In this document: one piece after another, positions 46,406-55,850 of the stretch
How positions within the stretch are numbered: position 1 is the first letter of the stretch
Layout: every line of letters starts with the position of its first letter
NCBI GenBank assembly: GCA_965197575.1
Contig: OZ240214.1
Location: forward strand, 2,914,001 to 2,978,000
Direction: 5' to 3'
DNA from: VXOI01 sp965197575
GTDB lineage: Bacteria > Chloroflexota > Dehalococcoidia > Lucifugimonadales > UBA3495
DNA: 64,000 nucleotides
The notes under the pieces: model-generated
Seen by the model: the letters and a program-made list of their open reading frames with translations, nothing else
Told to the model about the DNA's origin: nothing
Databases searched by the model: none
Position numbers and translations under genes: made by a program

Positions 46406-47612
46406 GTACCGTTTCCAGAAAGTCTTACAATCATAAAGAAGATCAGGTAGGCTTGGGTAAAATCCTTTAGTGAGGCCGTACCTGACATGCCTGTCTCCAA
46501 ATACAAAGTCGAACTGACCCAATCCGAACGCTCCGCTCTGATTGAGGTATCCCGCCGGGGCAAGCCGTTAGCCCGCACGCTAAAGCGGGCCCTTGCGCTG
46601 TTGAAAGCTGACGAAGGACTCTCAGACCGCGAGGTGGCTGAGGCGGTCTCGATCAGCGCCGCCACTGTTGCCAGAACGCGGAGACGGTTCGTCGAGGAGG
46701 GACTCGAAGCCGCCATCAACGACCGGCCACGGCCAGGCCGGGGGCGCAAGCTGAGCGGCATACAGGAAGCGCACCTCGTCGCCATCACCTGCAGCAATGC
46801 GCCCGAAGGACACACGAACTGGACGCTCCAGCTACTTGCGGACAAGGTGGTGGCGATGGAGTTTGCCGGGAGCATCTCCCTGGAGACGGTGCGCCAGATA
46901 CTCAAAAAAACGAACTCAAACCATGGAAGAAGAAAGAGTGGTGCATCCCCAAGGTGAGCGGGGAGTTCGTGGCCCGGATGGAGGATGTGCTGGACCTGTA
47001 CCACGAAGACTACGACCCGGAGCGTCCCGTGGTGTGTTTCGACGAGACCTCCAAGCAGTTGATCGAGGACGTGAGGCCGCCCATCAAGGCCAAGCCCGGA
47101 CGGGTGGAACGCTATGACACCGAGTACCAGCGAAACGGGACCCGAAACCTGTTCATGTTCTGTGAGCCGAAGGGAGGATGGAGACACGTCGAAGTGACCG
47201 GGCGCCGCACTGCTGTGGACTTCGCTCACCAGATGAAGTGGCTGGTTGAGGAGGCGTACCCCCACGCCAGGGTCGTCCGGCTGGTGTTGGACAATCTCAA
47301 TACCCACAAGCTGGGCTCGCTCTACGAAGCCTTTGGAGCGTCCGAAGCGCGTCGTATAGCTAAGCGCCTGGAGTTTCACCACACTCCCGTGCATGGAAGC
47401 TGGCTGAACATGGCCGAGATCGAGTTGAGCGTCTTCAGCAGACAGTGTCTGAACCGCCGGGTCGGCGGTGAAGTGTTGCTGCGGCAGGAGGTCGCCGCGC
47501 TCGAACGCGAGCGCAACGATGCTGGCGCCGTCATCGACTGGCGGTTCTCCACTCAAGACGCCCGCAGTAAACTCCAACATATCTATCCATCAGGATTAAA
47601 TTGAAACGATAC
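46406..47612 (+). mobile_element. IS630 type A, copy 3
   Basis: 1207 bp; left end GTACCGTTTC, right end GAAACGATAC with one change. TA at 46404-46405 and 47613-47614. Third member of the array. Confidence 0.93.
46487..47604 (+). CDS. IS630 type A transposase, copy 3 (diverged)
   Basis: The same two-frame layout. This copy differs from copies 2 and 4 at many positions: ERSALIEVSRRGKPLARTLK, EGLSDREVAEAVSISAATVA, AKPGRVERYDTEYQRNGT and FHHTPVHGSWLNMAEIELSV. The slip region reads ctcAAAAAAACGAACTCAAA. The DDE residues are intact. It is a distinct lineage of the same IS, so the array was not built by simple duplication. Confidence 0.92.
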
Positions 47613-47614
47613 TA

Positions 47615-47728
47615 GTAGTCAGTCATGCCAGAAATGACAGTTGCTTAGAGAGTAGGCTCAGGGAAGTACGAGTGGAGCTGACGGTCACCCGTGAAAATCA
47701 TCCTGCCATTTCAAACGTGACTGACTAC
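47615..47728. repeat. MITE between IS630 copies
   Basis: A 114-bp non-coding element whose ends GTAGTCAGTCA are perfect 11-bp inverted repeats, with the match resuming inward at gaaatg. TA at 47613-47614 and 47729-47730, so it behaves like its IS630 neighbours. The end resembles the type C end (GTAG). Fourth member of the array. Confidence 0.85.
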
Positions 47729-47730
47729 TA

Positions 47731-48937
47731 GTACCGTTTCAATTTAATCCTGATGGATAGATATGTTGGAGTTTACTGCGGGCGTCCTGGGTGGAGAACC
47801 GCCAGTCTATGACGGCGCCAGCATCGTTGCGCTCGCGTTCGAGGGCGGCGACCTCCTGCCGCAGCAGCACTTCATCGCCGACCCGGCGGTTCAGACACTG
47901 TCTGCTGAAGACGCTCAACTCGATCTCGGCCATGTTCAGCCAGCTTCCATGGGTGGGAGTGTGGTGCAGCTCCAGACGCTTGGCTATACGACGCGCTTCG
48001 GACGCTCCAAATGCTTCGTAGAGCGAGCCGGGCTTGTGGGTGTTGAGATTGTCCAACACCAGCCGGACGACCCTGGCGTGGGGGTACGCCTGGTCAACCA
48101 GCCAGCGCATCTGGTGAGCAAAGTCCACAGCAGTGCGGCGCCCGGTCACTTCGACGTGTCTCCATCCGCCCTTCGGTTCACAGAACATGAACAGGTTCCG
48201 GGTCCCGTTTCGCTGGTACTCGGTGTCATAGCGCTCCACCCGTCCGGGGGCGGCCTTGATGGGAGGCCGCCCATCCTCGAGCAACTGCTTGGAGGACTCG
48301 TCAAAACACACCACTGGCCGCTCCGGGTCGTACTCTTCGTGATAAAGGTCCAGCACATCCTCCATCCGGGCGACGAACTCCCCGCTCAGCTTGGGGATGC
48401 GCCATTCCTTTTTCTTCCACGGCTTGAGTTCGTTTTTTTGAGGATCTGGCGCACCGTCTCCAAGGAGATGCTCCCGGCAAACTCCATCGCCACTACCTTG
48501 TCCGCCAGCAGATGGAGCGTCCAGTTTACATGTCCTTCGGGTGGACTGCTGCACGCGATGGCGACGAGGTGCGCCTCCTGTCTGCCGCTCAGCTTGCGCT
48601 CACGGCCTGACCGTGGCCGGTCGTTGATTGCGGCTTCCAGCCCCTCCTCGACGAACCGTCTGCGCACTCTGGCAACAGTGGCGGCGCTGAGCGAAACCGC
48701 CTCAGCCGCCTCACGGTCTAAGAGTCCTTCGTCAGCTTTCAACAGCGCAAGGGCCCGCTTTACCGTGCGGGCCAACGGCTTGCCACGGCCGGATGTTTCA
48801 ATCAGAGCGAAGCGTTCGGATTGGGTCAGTTCGACTTTGTATTTGGAGACAGGCATATCAGGTACGGCCTCGCTAAAGGATTTTACTCAAGCCTACCTGA
48901 TCTCCCTTATGATTGTAAGACTTTCTGGAAACGGTAC
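47731..48937 (-). mobile_element. IS630 type A, copy 4 (inverted)
   Basis: 1207 bp in opposite orientation to copies 2 and 3; TA at 47729-47730 and 48938-48939. Fifth and last member of the array. Confidence 0.94.
47739..48856 (-). CDS. IS630 type A transposase, copy 4
   Basis: Start ATG at 48856. Nearly identical to copy 2: SLSAAT for SISAAT in the HTH frame and SSKQLLEDGRPPIKAAP in place of SSKQLLGDGRPPIKAAP in the DDE frame. At the slip site the sequence reads ctcAAAAAAACGAACTC on the coding strand. Intact. Confidence 0.93.
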
Positions 48938-48939
48938 TA

Positions 48940-50052
48940 GTAGTGGCTACCCACCGGTTCTGCCGGATAAACCGGCTGCCCTGGCCGAGCTGGATGGACA
49001 TCTACAAGGAGTTCAACTCCATAAAAAGGGACGAATACCTCTTCACAACCGAAGTGTCGTCCAGGGTCGCAGAGGGGGCGTTCATGGACTTCGGAAAGGC
49101 CCTCTCCAACTGGAGAAACAAGGAACTGAGAGCCCGGGCACCCAGGTTCAAGAGGAAGAAGACCACCGGCGCCGGCTCCTTCCGGGCCGCCTCCGGAGTG
49201 AGGGAGATAACCTACAACGGAAAACGCAGGATCCAACTTCCCAGACTGGACTCGGTCAAACTGGGCTGCACCCTCCCGAGGAGCATTCCCCACGAAGTCC
49301 GAATCAAGAGGGAAAACGGCAGGTGGACCCTCTCCGTCGAACTCTGGAAGGAGCCCGAGCCCAAGCCGAGCCCCGACCTGAGAGGGACCGGGGCCGTCGA
49401 CACCGGGATAAACCCCCTAGGCACCGACTCCGACGGGGATACCTACGAAAACCCCAAGGCCTACTACTCTGAAGAGCGGAAACTCCGGAGGTGGCAGAGG
49501 GCCCAATCCCGGAGAAGGAAGGGGTCCCGGGGATGGTGGGAAGCCCAGAGGAAAATCGACCGGCGCTACCGGCGGATAAACGGACTGAGGCGGAACGCCT
49601 CCCACCAGATGACCAACGCCCTGACCCGGAAATACCGGGAGCTCGTCATCGAAGGCCTGAACGTAAGAGGCATGATGCAGGGACCAACCCCAAAGGCCCA
49701 AGCTGACTCCGCCTTGGGAGAGGCGCGAAGACAGCTCGAATACAAATGCCGGTGGAGGCATACGAACCTGACGAGGGCCCACCGGCTCTTTCCCAGCAGC
49801 AAGACCTGCCACGTGTGCCAGCACCGGAACGCGAAACTCAAGTGGGAAAGGTGGTGGATATACCCCAGGTGCGGGACGAGGCACGAGCGGAACGTGAACG
49901 CCGCACTGAACCTAAGGAACCTGATACTGCCTCCAGGCAGGGGGCCGATGCTCCGGGACGGGAGGGCTCTGGCTGGCGCGTCAAGCACCGGCGAAACCAG
50001 CCCGGGCGAACGGAGAACAGCACAGCTCATCCTCTGGGATGAGCACCGCTGA
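48940..50052 (+). pseudogene. tnpB: TnpB (IS605/IS1341 type), N-terminally truncated
   Basis: About 370 residues of an RNA-guided nuclease ancestor. RuvC I: TGAVDTGINPLGTDSDGD (Asp present). RuvC II: RELVIEGLNVRGMM (Glu present). The zinc finger has TCHVC but IYPRCG, so one of four Cys is Tyr. RuvC III reads RHERNVNAALNLRNL, where the usual RD is RN, so the third catalytic Asp is missing. The N-terminal 60 or so residues are cut by the IS630 array. The gene is probably dead for both reasons. A hairpin follows at 50057-50076. Confidence 0.85.
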
Positions 50053-50056
50053 ATGT

Positions 50057-50076
50057 GTGTTTATGAATGTAAACAC
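50057..50076. other. TnpB element right-end hairpin
   Basis: GTGTTTA and TAAACAC around a TGAATG loop, right after the tnpB stop codon. IS605/IS1341 elements have such a hairpin at the right end, and the guide RNA of TnpB covers it. No left-end hairpin is visible because the 5' side is lost. Confidence 0.6.
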
Positions 50077-50081
50077 GCTGT

Positions 50082-50330
50082 AGCATAACTGTCCGCGCTG
50101 GCGAACCAGCGTTTGGCAACCGGCGGCACACCAGGCGCCGCGGGCTTGCGCAAATCCGCAACAGTACGCCCCGAGACCCGGCGGCTGAATATCTTGCGCG
50201 CCAACGGCCCAAACCAATCGGCGCACTGATCAAGCGCAGGATGCGCCGCAACCCGCGTCTCAAAGGTGCGCAACTCCGCGTACTCGCCGGGACGACGCTT
50301 CCGCTTACTCACAACCACCCGCCACGTCAT
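50082..50330 (-). pseudogene. IS607-type tnpB, N-terminal fragment
   Basis: The frame reads MTWRVVVSKRKRRPGEYAEL then RTFETRVAAHPALDQCADWF and GPLARKIFSRRV, like the first 60-70 residues of IS607-associated TnpB. It is cut where the right end of the other TnpB element begins. The start overlaps the tnpA stop (ATGA), as in complete IS607. Confidence 0.65.
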
Positions 50331-50929
50331 TCACCTCGCGCCGCCGCCATCGCCCTTTCGGCCCGCCTCCTCGCCGAACGACGCCCGTAAAGTCGCGCGC
50401 ACAGCGACGTCATTACTTCCGTCACATCACGCACCAGGTCGTCCTCGACCTCTCCGTCATCCATCACCAGCACGCGCGCCCGCGAGCGGCCAACGCCCCC
50501 ACCCAGGTGCTCAAACCCGAAACGGCATAACCGGTCGCGATGTTCCACTATGATGACACCCACGCTGCGGTCGGCCAGGATACGCGCCAATTGCCGGCGA
50601 TTGCTGTTCAAAGCCGAACCAACTTCCTTCACCACTTCGTCAGGCCGATGCCCGTGTGCCGTGGCCCACTCGACCAGCCGACCGGCCTGCCGGTCAAGAT
50701 CATCCCGCTGGTCGGAGGAAGAAACCCGAGCGTAGAGCACGCACCGCAACTCTGATTCGGGCGGCACAATCACGTAGTAACGGCCGTTGGGCAGTTGCTC
50801 CACTTGCAACTCCGGGGGCAGCTTGCCCTCCCGGTGCATACGTGAAGTAACCGACTTATTGAAACCGTACAAACGGCCCCAAGCAGTAAGAGTGATCCGG
50901 CGACTCGTAACGTCTATCAATAGCGTCAA
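50327..50929 (-). CDS. tnpA: IS607-family serine recombinase
   Basis: A 200-residue transposase with a MerR-like DNA-binding domain in front (RLYGFNKSVTSRMHREGKLP) and a resolvase catalytic domain: CVLYARVSSSDQRDDLDRQA with the nucleophile Ser in ARVSS, then GVIIVEHRDRLCRFGFEHL and DLVRDVTEVMTSLCARLYGR. The HTH-first order is typical for IS607. It looks complete. Its tnpB partner is broken. Confidence 0.9.
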   Translation of the reverse strand: MTLLIDVTSRRITLTAWGRLYGFNKSVTSRMHREGKLPPELQVEQLPNGRYYVIVPPESELRCVLYARVSSSDQRDDLDRQAGRLVEWATAHGHRPDEVVKEVGSALNSNRRQLARILADRSVGVIIVEHRDRLCRFGFEHLGGGVGRSRARVLVMDDGEVEDDLVRDVTEVMTSLCARLYGRRSARRRAERAMAAARGE

Positions 50930-51692
50930 TTACCCGGGCTACCCGCCGTCCCTCGCCGCCCACTTCGGCAACATGGACACCACCATCATCACCAGCGAGG
51001 TTGCCGCGGCCTTGATTCCCACCGAAAGCTACGAGGGTGTGCGGTATCCCGACCTGCTGATCGCCTTCAACGTTGATCCTGCGGCCAACATCGCCCGCAA
51101 CGGCTACCTGATCCCGGAGCAGGGCAAGCCGCCGGACTTCGTGCTGGAAGTGGCCTCGGCCAGCACCGCCCGCCACGACGAGACGGTCAAGCGGGAGGCC
51201 TACGCCGCCATGGGCGTGCCCGAATACTGGCGGTTTGACCCGACCGGGGGGCGCCAATACGAGACGCGCCTGGCCGGAGACCGCTTGGTGGACGGCGTGT
51301 ACGTGCCAGTGCCCATCCAGCGGGCGGGAGAAGAGCGATTTTGGGGACACAGCGAGATTCTGGACCTGGACCTGTGCTGGGAAGAAGGCAGGCTCCGTTT
51401 CTGGGACCCGGCGGGCCAGCGTTACCTGCCCACGTTCATAGAGGAACAGGAAGCCCGGCAGCAGCCCGAAGCACGGACCGCTTCCGAGCGGGAGGCCCGC
51501 CGGCAAGCTGAAGAGGCCCAGCGCCAGGCCGAGGCGCGCGCCAGCCAACTGGAGCAGGAACTTAGGCGGTTACGGGACCCCTGTTCCGCAGCCAAGGCGA
51601 AACCAAGCCGAAGGATGGCGCGACGAGGTCCCCAAGATAGGCCAGGGTCTGGCGTCCCAGGCCCACGACAGCACAACTCGGGCTGCCGTTAG
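50930..51692 (+). pseudogene. Uma2-family protein 1, 5'-truncated
   Basis: A PD-(D/E)XK-fold Uma2 (DUF820) protein. YEGVRYPDLLIAFNVDPAAN and GKPPDFVLEVASASTARHDE carry the acidic residues; VKREAYAAMGVPEYWRFDPT gives the K and the GxPEYW signature; a Glu/Ala/Arg coiled tail follows. No proper start: the frame runs into tnpA antisense, so the first 30-40 residues are probably lost to the IS607 insertion. After RRLRDP the tail is not family-like. Confidence 0.75.
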
Positions 51693-51998
51693 TCGCCAAA
51701 GAAGTTGTCGGCATCAGCCAAATCTGAATGTCAACAGGCTCTAACAAACTTGGGTAAGGCAGCCTAACGGGAATATTCTCCAAGAGGCGAACGCCATTTC
51801 CAGCACCCGAATGGTAAGGACCAATACGGGATAGCATTAGCTTGGGAATCCCCGAATACCGGCGGTTCGACCCAGACCGGGCAATACCACGGGACCCGCC
51901 TCGCCGGAGAGTGGCAACCGGGTCAGAGCCTATCTGCTCAGTGATGCCATATAATAGCCGCACAACGCATCCGTCCCAGCCAACTCACGAGGACCGCC
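51693..51998. other. Interval with remains of another Uma2 gene
   Basis: At about 51840-51870 the plus strand reads LGIPEYRRFDPD, the Uma2 signature without the rest, so an additional copy has been lost here. On the minus strand a frame includes PYPSLLEPVDIQIWLMPTTS, which has a protein-like composition but no family I recognise. Promoter of the next gene lies near 51950. Confidence 0.45.
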
Positions 51999-52733
51999 AT
52001 GACCAGCAAAGCGATTCGACAGACGACGGACGCCGGGACACCGGAAAAATTCCCGGACTTTCCTCCCAGGGACGATATGCAGAACTCCCTCCACCTGGAC
52101 GACCAAGCCCACCAAGCAACCCTGCGCCGCCGCTTCGGCAACGGCGACGCCATCATCGTGCTGAGCGAAATACCGGTCAGATGGACCCCAGGCCAACGGG
52201 AAGGCCACCGCATACCCGACCTGCTGGTGGCCTTCGGCGTGGACCGGGCGCTGGCAGTGGAGCAGAAGGGCTACTCCATCGAGGCCCAAGGGAAGCCGCC
52301 GGATTTCGTACTCGAAATAGCGTCCGAGAGTAACGGAGAGGAAGACTACACCAACAAACGGGACGACTACGCCGCCTTCGGCATACCCGAATACTGGCGG
52401 TTTGACCCCACCGGCGACCAGCATCACGGCGCACCACTGGCCGGCGACCGGCTGGTGGAAGGCGCCTACCAGCCCACCCAGGTCCTGGAGGTGGCCCCCA
52501 ACCACTTTCATGGACACAGCGACGTGCTGAACTTGGACCCATGCTGGGATAACCGGCGGCTGAGATGGTGGGACCCGGCAACAAAGCGTTATCTGCTGAC
52601 CCCCGATGAGACGCACGAGGCCCGCTCGAGAGCTGAAGCCCAGCGCGACGTCGAGCGGGAAGCCCGCATGACAGCCGAGGCCCGGGTCCGGGAACTGGAG
52701 GCGGAAATGGAGCGAAGGGACAGGGAAAGCTGA
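51999..52733 (+). CDS. Uma2-family protein 2
   Basis: A 244-residue complete member. QREGHRIPDLLVAFGVDRAL, GKPPDFVLEIASESNGEEDY and NKRDDYAAFGIPEYWRFDPT make up the nuclease-like core; the C-terminal 45 residues (ETHEARSRAEAQRDVEREAR and on) are a coiled coil. Uma2 proteins are common in cyanobacteria and Chloroflexota, often in many copies; a nuclease activity is suspected from the fold. The ATG has a GAGG site 8 nt upstream. Confidence 0.9.
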   Translation: MTSKAIRQTTDAGTPEKFPDFPPRDDMQNSLHLDDQAHQATLRRRFGNGDAIIVLSEIPVRWTPGQREGHRIPDLLVAFGVDRALAVEQKGYSIEAQGKPPDFVLEIASESNGEEDYTNKRDDYAAFGIPEYWRFDPTGDQHHGAPLAGDRLVEGAYQPTQVLEVAPNHFHGHSDVLNLDPCWDNRRLRWWDPATKRYLLTPDETHEARSRAEAQRDVEREARMTAEARVRELEAEMERRDRES

Positions 52734-52826
52734 ACGGCGGGCAACCCAAGTCCGCCCCGCCACGTTCCAAGAACCAAGCAGACGGACGAATCACGCTATC
52801 ATCATGCTCACGGCTCCAAGCACTCG

Positions 52827-53243
52827 TTGCAGCTCAGACTAAACACGCCAGTCACCCTCCGGCGGTACAGCAAGGGACAACTGGCCATCGGTAAAATCCT
52901 GGGACAGATAAGCGCCGTAGGATATGGCGCTGCCACCTTCACTACCGTCGAGGTCCGGACAGATTCCAAGTGGCCGAAAAACCAAGATCTCATGCCTCCA
53001 ACAATGCCCGTGTGCCTGGCCCTGACCGGCTCATTCGAGCCGGACCCCGGCCATACGCTGGCCCCCCTCAACGATGGGTTCTGGATGATGCGGAACGCCC
53101 ACACCGGGGAGACCCGGTACTTCCGCTCCGGCGACAGGTGTGCCGTTTGCAACCCAGCGGCCAACCCGGCACTGATGGAGCCAACGACGGCCGTTGACTG
53201 CAAGCACTGGGTCAAGGCAGCATCGGATCTTGAACAATTTTGA
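52827..53243 (+). CDS. Hypothetical protein
   Basis: A 138-residue frame starting with TTG (52827) and no clear ribosome site. It contains YFRSGDRCAVCNPAANPA, a CxxC pair, and a hydrophobic/aromatic stretch (PLNDGFWMMRNAHTGETR). I do not recognise a family. A long frame on the opposite strand exists too, so the choice of strand is uncertain; the plus frame follows the direction of the genes around it and has better amino-acid balance. Confidence 0.4.
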   Translation: MQLRLNTPVTLRRYSKGQLAIGKILGQISAVGYGAATFTTVEVRTDSKWPKNQDLMPPTMPVCLALTGSFEPDPGHTLAPLNDGFWMMRNAHTGETRYFRSGDRCAVCNPAANPALMEPTTAVDCKHWVKAASDLEQF

Positions 53244-53349
53244 CCAAAGCTTGAACGAAAAATCCATGCGCCGCACGGAAGAAGACCCCGCCCGCCGGTC
53301 CGATGCAACGTGATAAGATCAATGCACCAACAGAGAGAGAAAACCCGTC

Positions 53350-53955
53350 ATGACAATCTCGGTCAACTCCTTCCAAGACATACTCAACGCCCTAGAACAG
53401 AACCCCGACCTGAGGAACCAACTCAGGACGCACATCCTCACAGAGGAGCTGCTACAACTCCCCGCCCAGTTTCTCCTGCTCAGGACGGACGTGGACGACA
53501 TCAAGACACGGATGAACCGGGTGGAAGGCCGACTAGGGAACATCGAAGGCAACCAGTACGAAGAAAACGCCGTCCGCACCGCCGTCCAACTCACCAGCGT
53601 AGAACTGGGAATCGAAGGCCCGAGAGCAGCCTTCTCCAAGTTTGACCCAGCCCATCCCAACTTCAACCAAGCACCCCAAGCAGCAGTCCAGTCCGGCCTC
53701 ATCTCCCGGGAGGAGTTCAGGGACCTGATCCAAGCCGACCTCATCGTCTACGGCCAGAACCGTCGCCACGCGGTCGTGGAAATCTCATTGGGACCCAACG
53801 AAGACGACATTTCCCGCGCCCTGCGCCGCTCCGAAATCCTCCACACCGCTACCGGCGAACACGTCACCCCAGTGATCGCTACCCCCGACCCCCACCCGGC
53901 GCTCATTCAAGAGGCGGAAGGAAGAAACACCCGTGTCCTAGACATCCCCGCCTGA
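53350..53955 (+). CDS. Coiled-coil protein of unknown function, paralogue
   Basis: A 201-residue relative of the product at 17075-17734: head NSFQDILNALEQNPDLRNQL, LTEELLQLPAQFLLLRTDVD, a coil with MNRVEGRLGNIEGNQYEENA, then DLIVYGQNRRHAVVEISLGP and DDISRALRRSEIL. The matched order of head, coil and E-(V/I)-S domain defines a family. The start ATG is preceded by agaGAGAaaa, a weak site. Downstream to 54186 there is no recognised gene. Confidence 0.75.
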   Translation: MTISVNSFQDILNALEQNPDLRNQLRTHILTEELLQLPAQFLLLRTDVDDIKTRMNRVEGRLGNIEGNQYEENAVRTAVQLTSVELGIEGPRAAFSKFDPAHPNFNQAPQAAVQSGLISREEFRDLIQADLIVYGQNRRHAVVEISLGPNEDDISRALRRSEILHTATGEHVTPVIATPDPHPALIQEAEGRNTRVLDIPA

Positions 53956-54231
53956 CCCACTGAAATCGCGTAAAGCGCCCGCACGGAAGCACCCACGGCA
54001 AACCGCAAGTCAGCCCACTTCCCGGAAAGGCAGCCGGAACCGTATCCCCTCCACAAGATGCACGAAGTGTCCAAGGCGCCACAGCCAAGCTCCCCCTACG
54101 CAACAACCACGCAATTTCGATCAACCCTGAACGAAAAACTATCCAAGAAGGTGATCTTTCGCGCAAAGCGCCAAGGAGTGTCCCGCGTCAACTAAAATTG
54201 CCGGTTGCGTCGATTAGTCTTGCCGGTTCAC

Positions 54232-54996
54232 CTACTGTTCCTGACCTCGTTGCTGCGCCACGCCGGTTCTGTAGCTGGGGACATCGAATTCCAGGATGAC
54301 GGAGTGGTGGACCACCCGGTCAATCGCCGCGGCGGTGGCCATGGGGTTGGCGAAGATGCGCTCCCACTCCGAGAAGACCAGATTGGAGGTGATGCCCAAC
54401 GATCTCCGTTCGTAGCGTTCGGCGATGAGGGTGAAAAGGACCTCGGACTCCTCGGCGCCTTGGGGCAGGTAGCCCAAATCGTCCAGGAGCAGGAAGTCGA
54501 AGTTGTCCAGCCGGCGCAGTTGCTGGGGCAAGGCCAGGTCGCGCTTGGCGGCGAGGAGTTCCTGCACCAGGCGGTAGGCTGGAGCGAAGAGGACGGAGTG
54601 GCCGGCTTCCACCAGCCGGTGGCCCACAGCGCACAGCGCGTGGGTCTTGCCGGTGCCGGGCAGGCCAAAGGCCAGGACGTTGACGCCGTGTTCGGTGAAG
54701 TCGCCGTTGGCCAGTTGGTCCAGCTGCTGCCGCAGGGACAGGGGCATCCGGTCGTGCTCGAAGGTTTCCCAGGTCTTGCCCGAGGGCAGCCGGGACACCT
54801 TGCGCAGCCGGTCGATGCGCCGTTGGCGGCGGTCGTCAGCCTCCTGCTCCAATACCTCGAGGAAGGTGGACAGGGCATCGCCATGGCCGGCGGCGGTGAA
54901 ACGAGCCACCGACTGGGTCCCCATGGTGGGCAGCTTGAATTGGTGGCACAGTTGGCCGATGCGCTCCTGCATGACGCTGGTATCCGTCATCCGCAC
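54232..54996 (-). CDS. istB: IS21 helper ATPase IstB, left copy
   Basis: A 254-residue AAA+ ATPase of the DnaC/IstB group, which prepares target DNA for IstA. Walker A is GLPGTGKTH, Walker B FLLLDDLGYLPQ, and the sensor ITSNLVFSEW. It is intact. Its start overlaps the end of istA by 10 nt. The right-hand copy (56704-57486) is frameshifted. Confidence 0.95.
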   Translation of the reverse strand: MRMTDTSVMQERIGQLCHQFKLPTMGTQSVARFTAAGHGDALSTFLEVLEQEADDRRQRRIDRLRKVSRLPSGKTWETFEHDRMPLSLRQQLDQLANGDFTEHGVNVLAFGLPGTGKTHALCAVGHRLVEAGHSVLFAPAYRLVQELLAAKRDLALPQQLRRLDNFDFLLLDDLGYLPQGAEESEVLFTLIAERYERRSLGITSNLVFSEWERIFANPMATAAAIDRVVHHSVILEFDVPSYRTGVAQQRGQEQ

Positions 54997-55850
54997 ACCC
55001 CCGCCGTGGCCAGGCTGCGCGCCAGCAGCCGGTCGTAGACTTTCAGGTCCGGCCTCCCTGACAGGGTCAGCGCTGGAGCTTCGGGCATCTTGGGCTCGGC
55101 CAGCTCACGCACCGCCGCGGAGTCGAAGGGTTCGTCTGTTTCCAACAGCAGATCCAGCGCGCTGTCCACCGTGGCTTCCATGGTTGTTGCCGCCAGGTGC
55201 AGGATGCGCACATACTCCACATCGGCCCGTTCCCCGCGCCATTGCCGCAGCCCGTCGTAGGCCAGCCGGAAGTGCATGGTTGGAAACAGCTGCTCCCTGA
55301 AGCGGTAGCGGGCAAATGCCCCGGGCTTGCGCACCAGAGACCCGATGACGTAGCGGTAATTGACGTTTGCTTTCCGCTCACCGTGCACCCGCTCCATGCG
55401 TTCCACCAGGCTACCCTTGTAGTACACTTCCACCCAGTCGGCGTACAGCCGGATCCGCACCTCCTTCCCGATGAGCCGGGAGGGAACGGAGTAGGTCCGG
55501 CCGGCTGCCTGGACGGTGCTCCACTTACGGACCCGGGCCTGGTAGTTGGCGTATTCCGGCATGGGAGCTGAGGGTAGGGCGCGCAGGCAAGCCATTTCCT
55601 GCTCCAGCTTCCCTTTTACCAGGCGATTGCGTCTGGCGGCCATCTGCCGGACGAAGTCGGCGTAGTGGCCGACAGTGTCGAAGTAATGGCTGCCCCTGGC
55701 ATCAGGGCCTGGTCGATGGCGTCCTTGAGGCGATAGTGTCCCTGCCCGGCGACCCCGTTTTCATGGCTCTGGCCGCGATTGATGCGGGTGGACCGGAGGC
55801 CGTAGTGGTCCAGCAGCGCGGCGTAGCTGTCGTTGAGTGCTCGGCCGCCA
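54987..55850 (-). pseudogene. istA: IS21 transposase IstA, left copy, truncated
   Basis: The frame from the centre reads RALNDSYAALLDHYG, SHENGVAGQGHYRLKDAIDQ and ALM; a one-base loss near 55700 shifts it to RGSHYFDTVGHYADFVRQMA and on to the stop at 54987 (LPEAP..., VYDRLLARSLATAGVCG). HENG carries the third catalytic Glu. The N-terminal HTH and the first two Asp residues are missing at the fusion. Confidence 0.88.

Noticed and set aside
52808..53308. A 166-residue minus-strand frame opposite the hypothetical gene at 52827-53243
   Set aside because: High Arg/Ser/Pro content and orientation against its neighbours; kept only as a reason for low confidence in the plus-strand gene.
54205..55038. 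Plus-strand frame antisense to the left istB
   Set aside because: Opposite an intact ATPase gene; no motif of its own.
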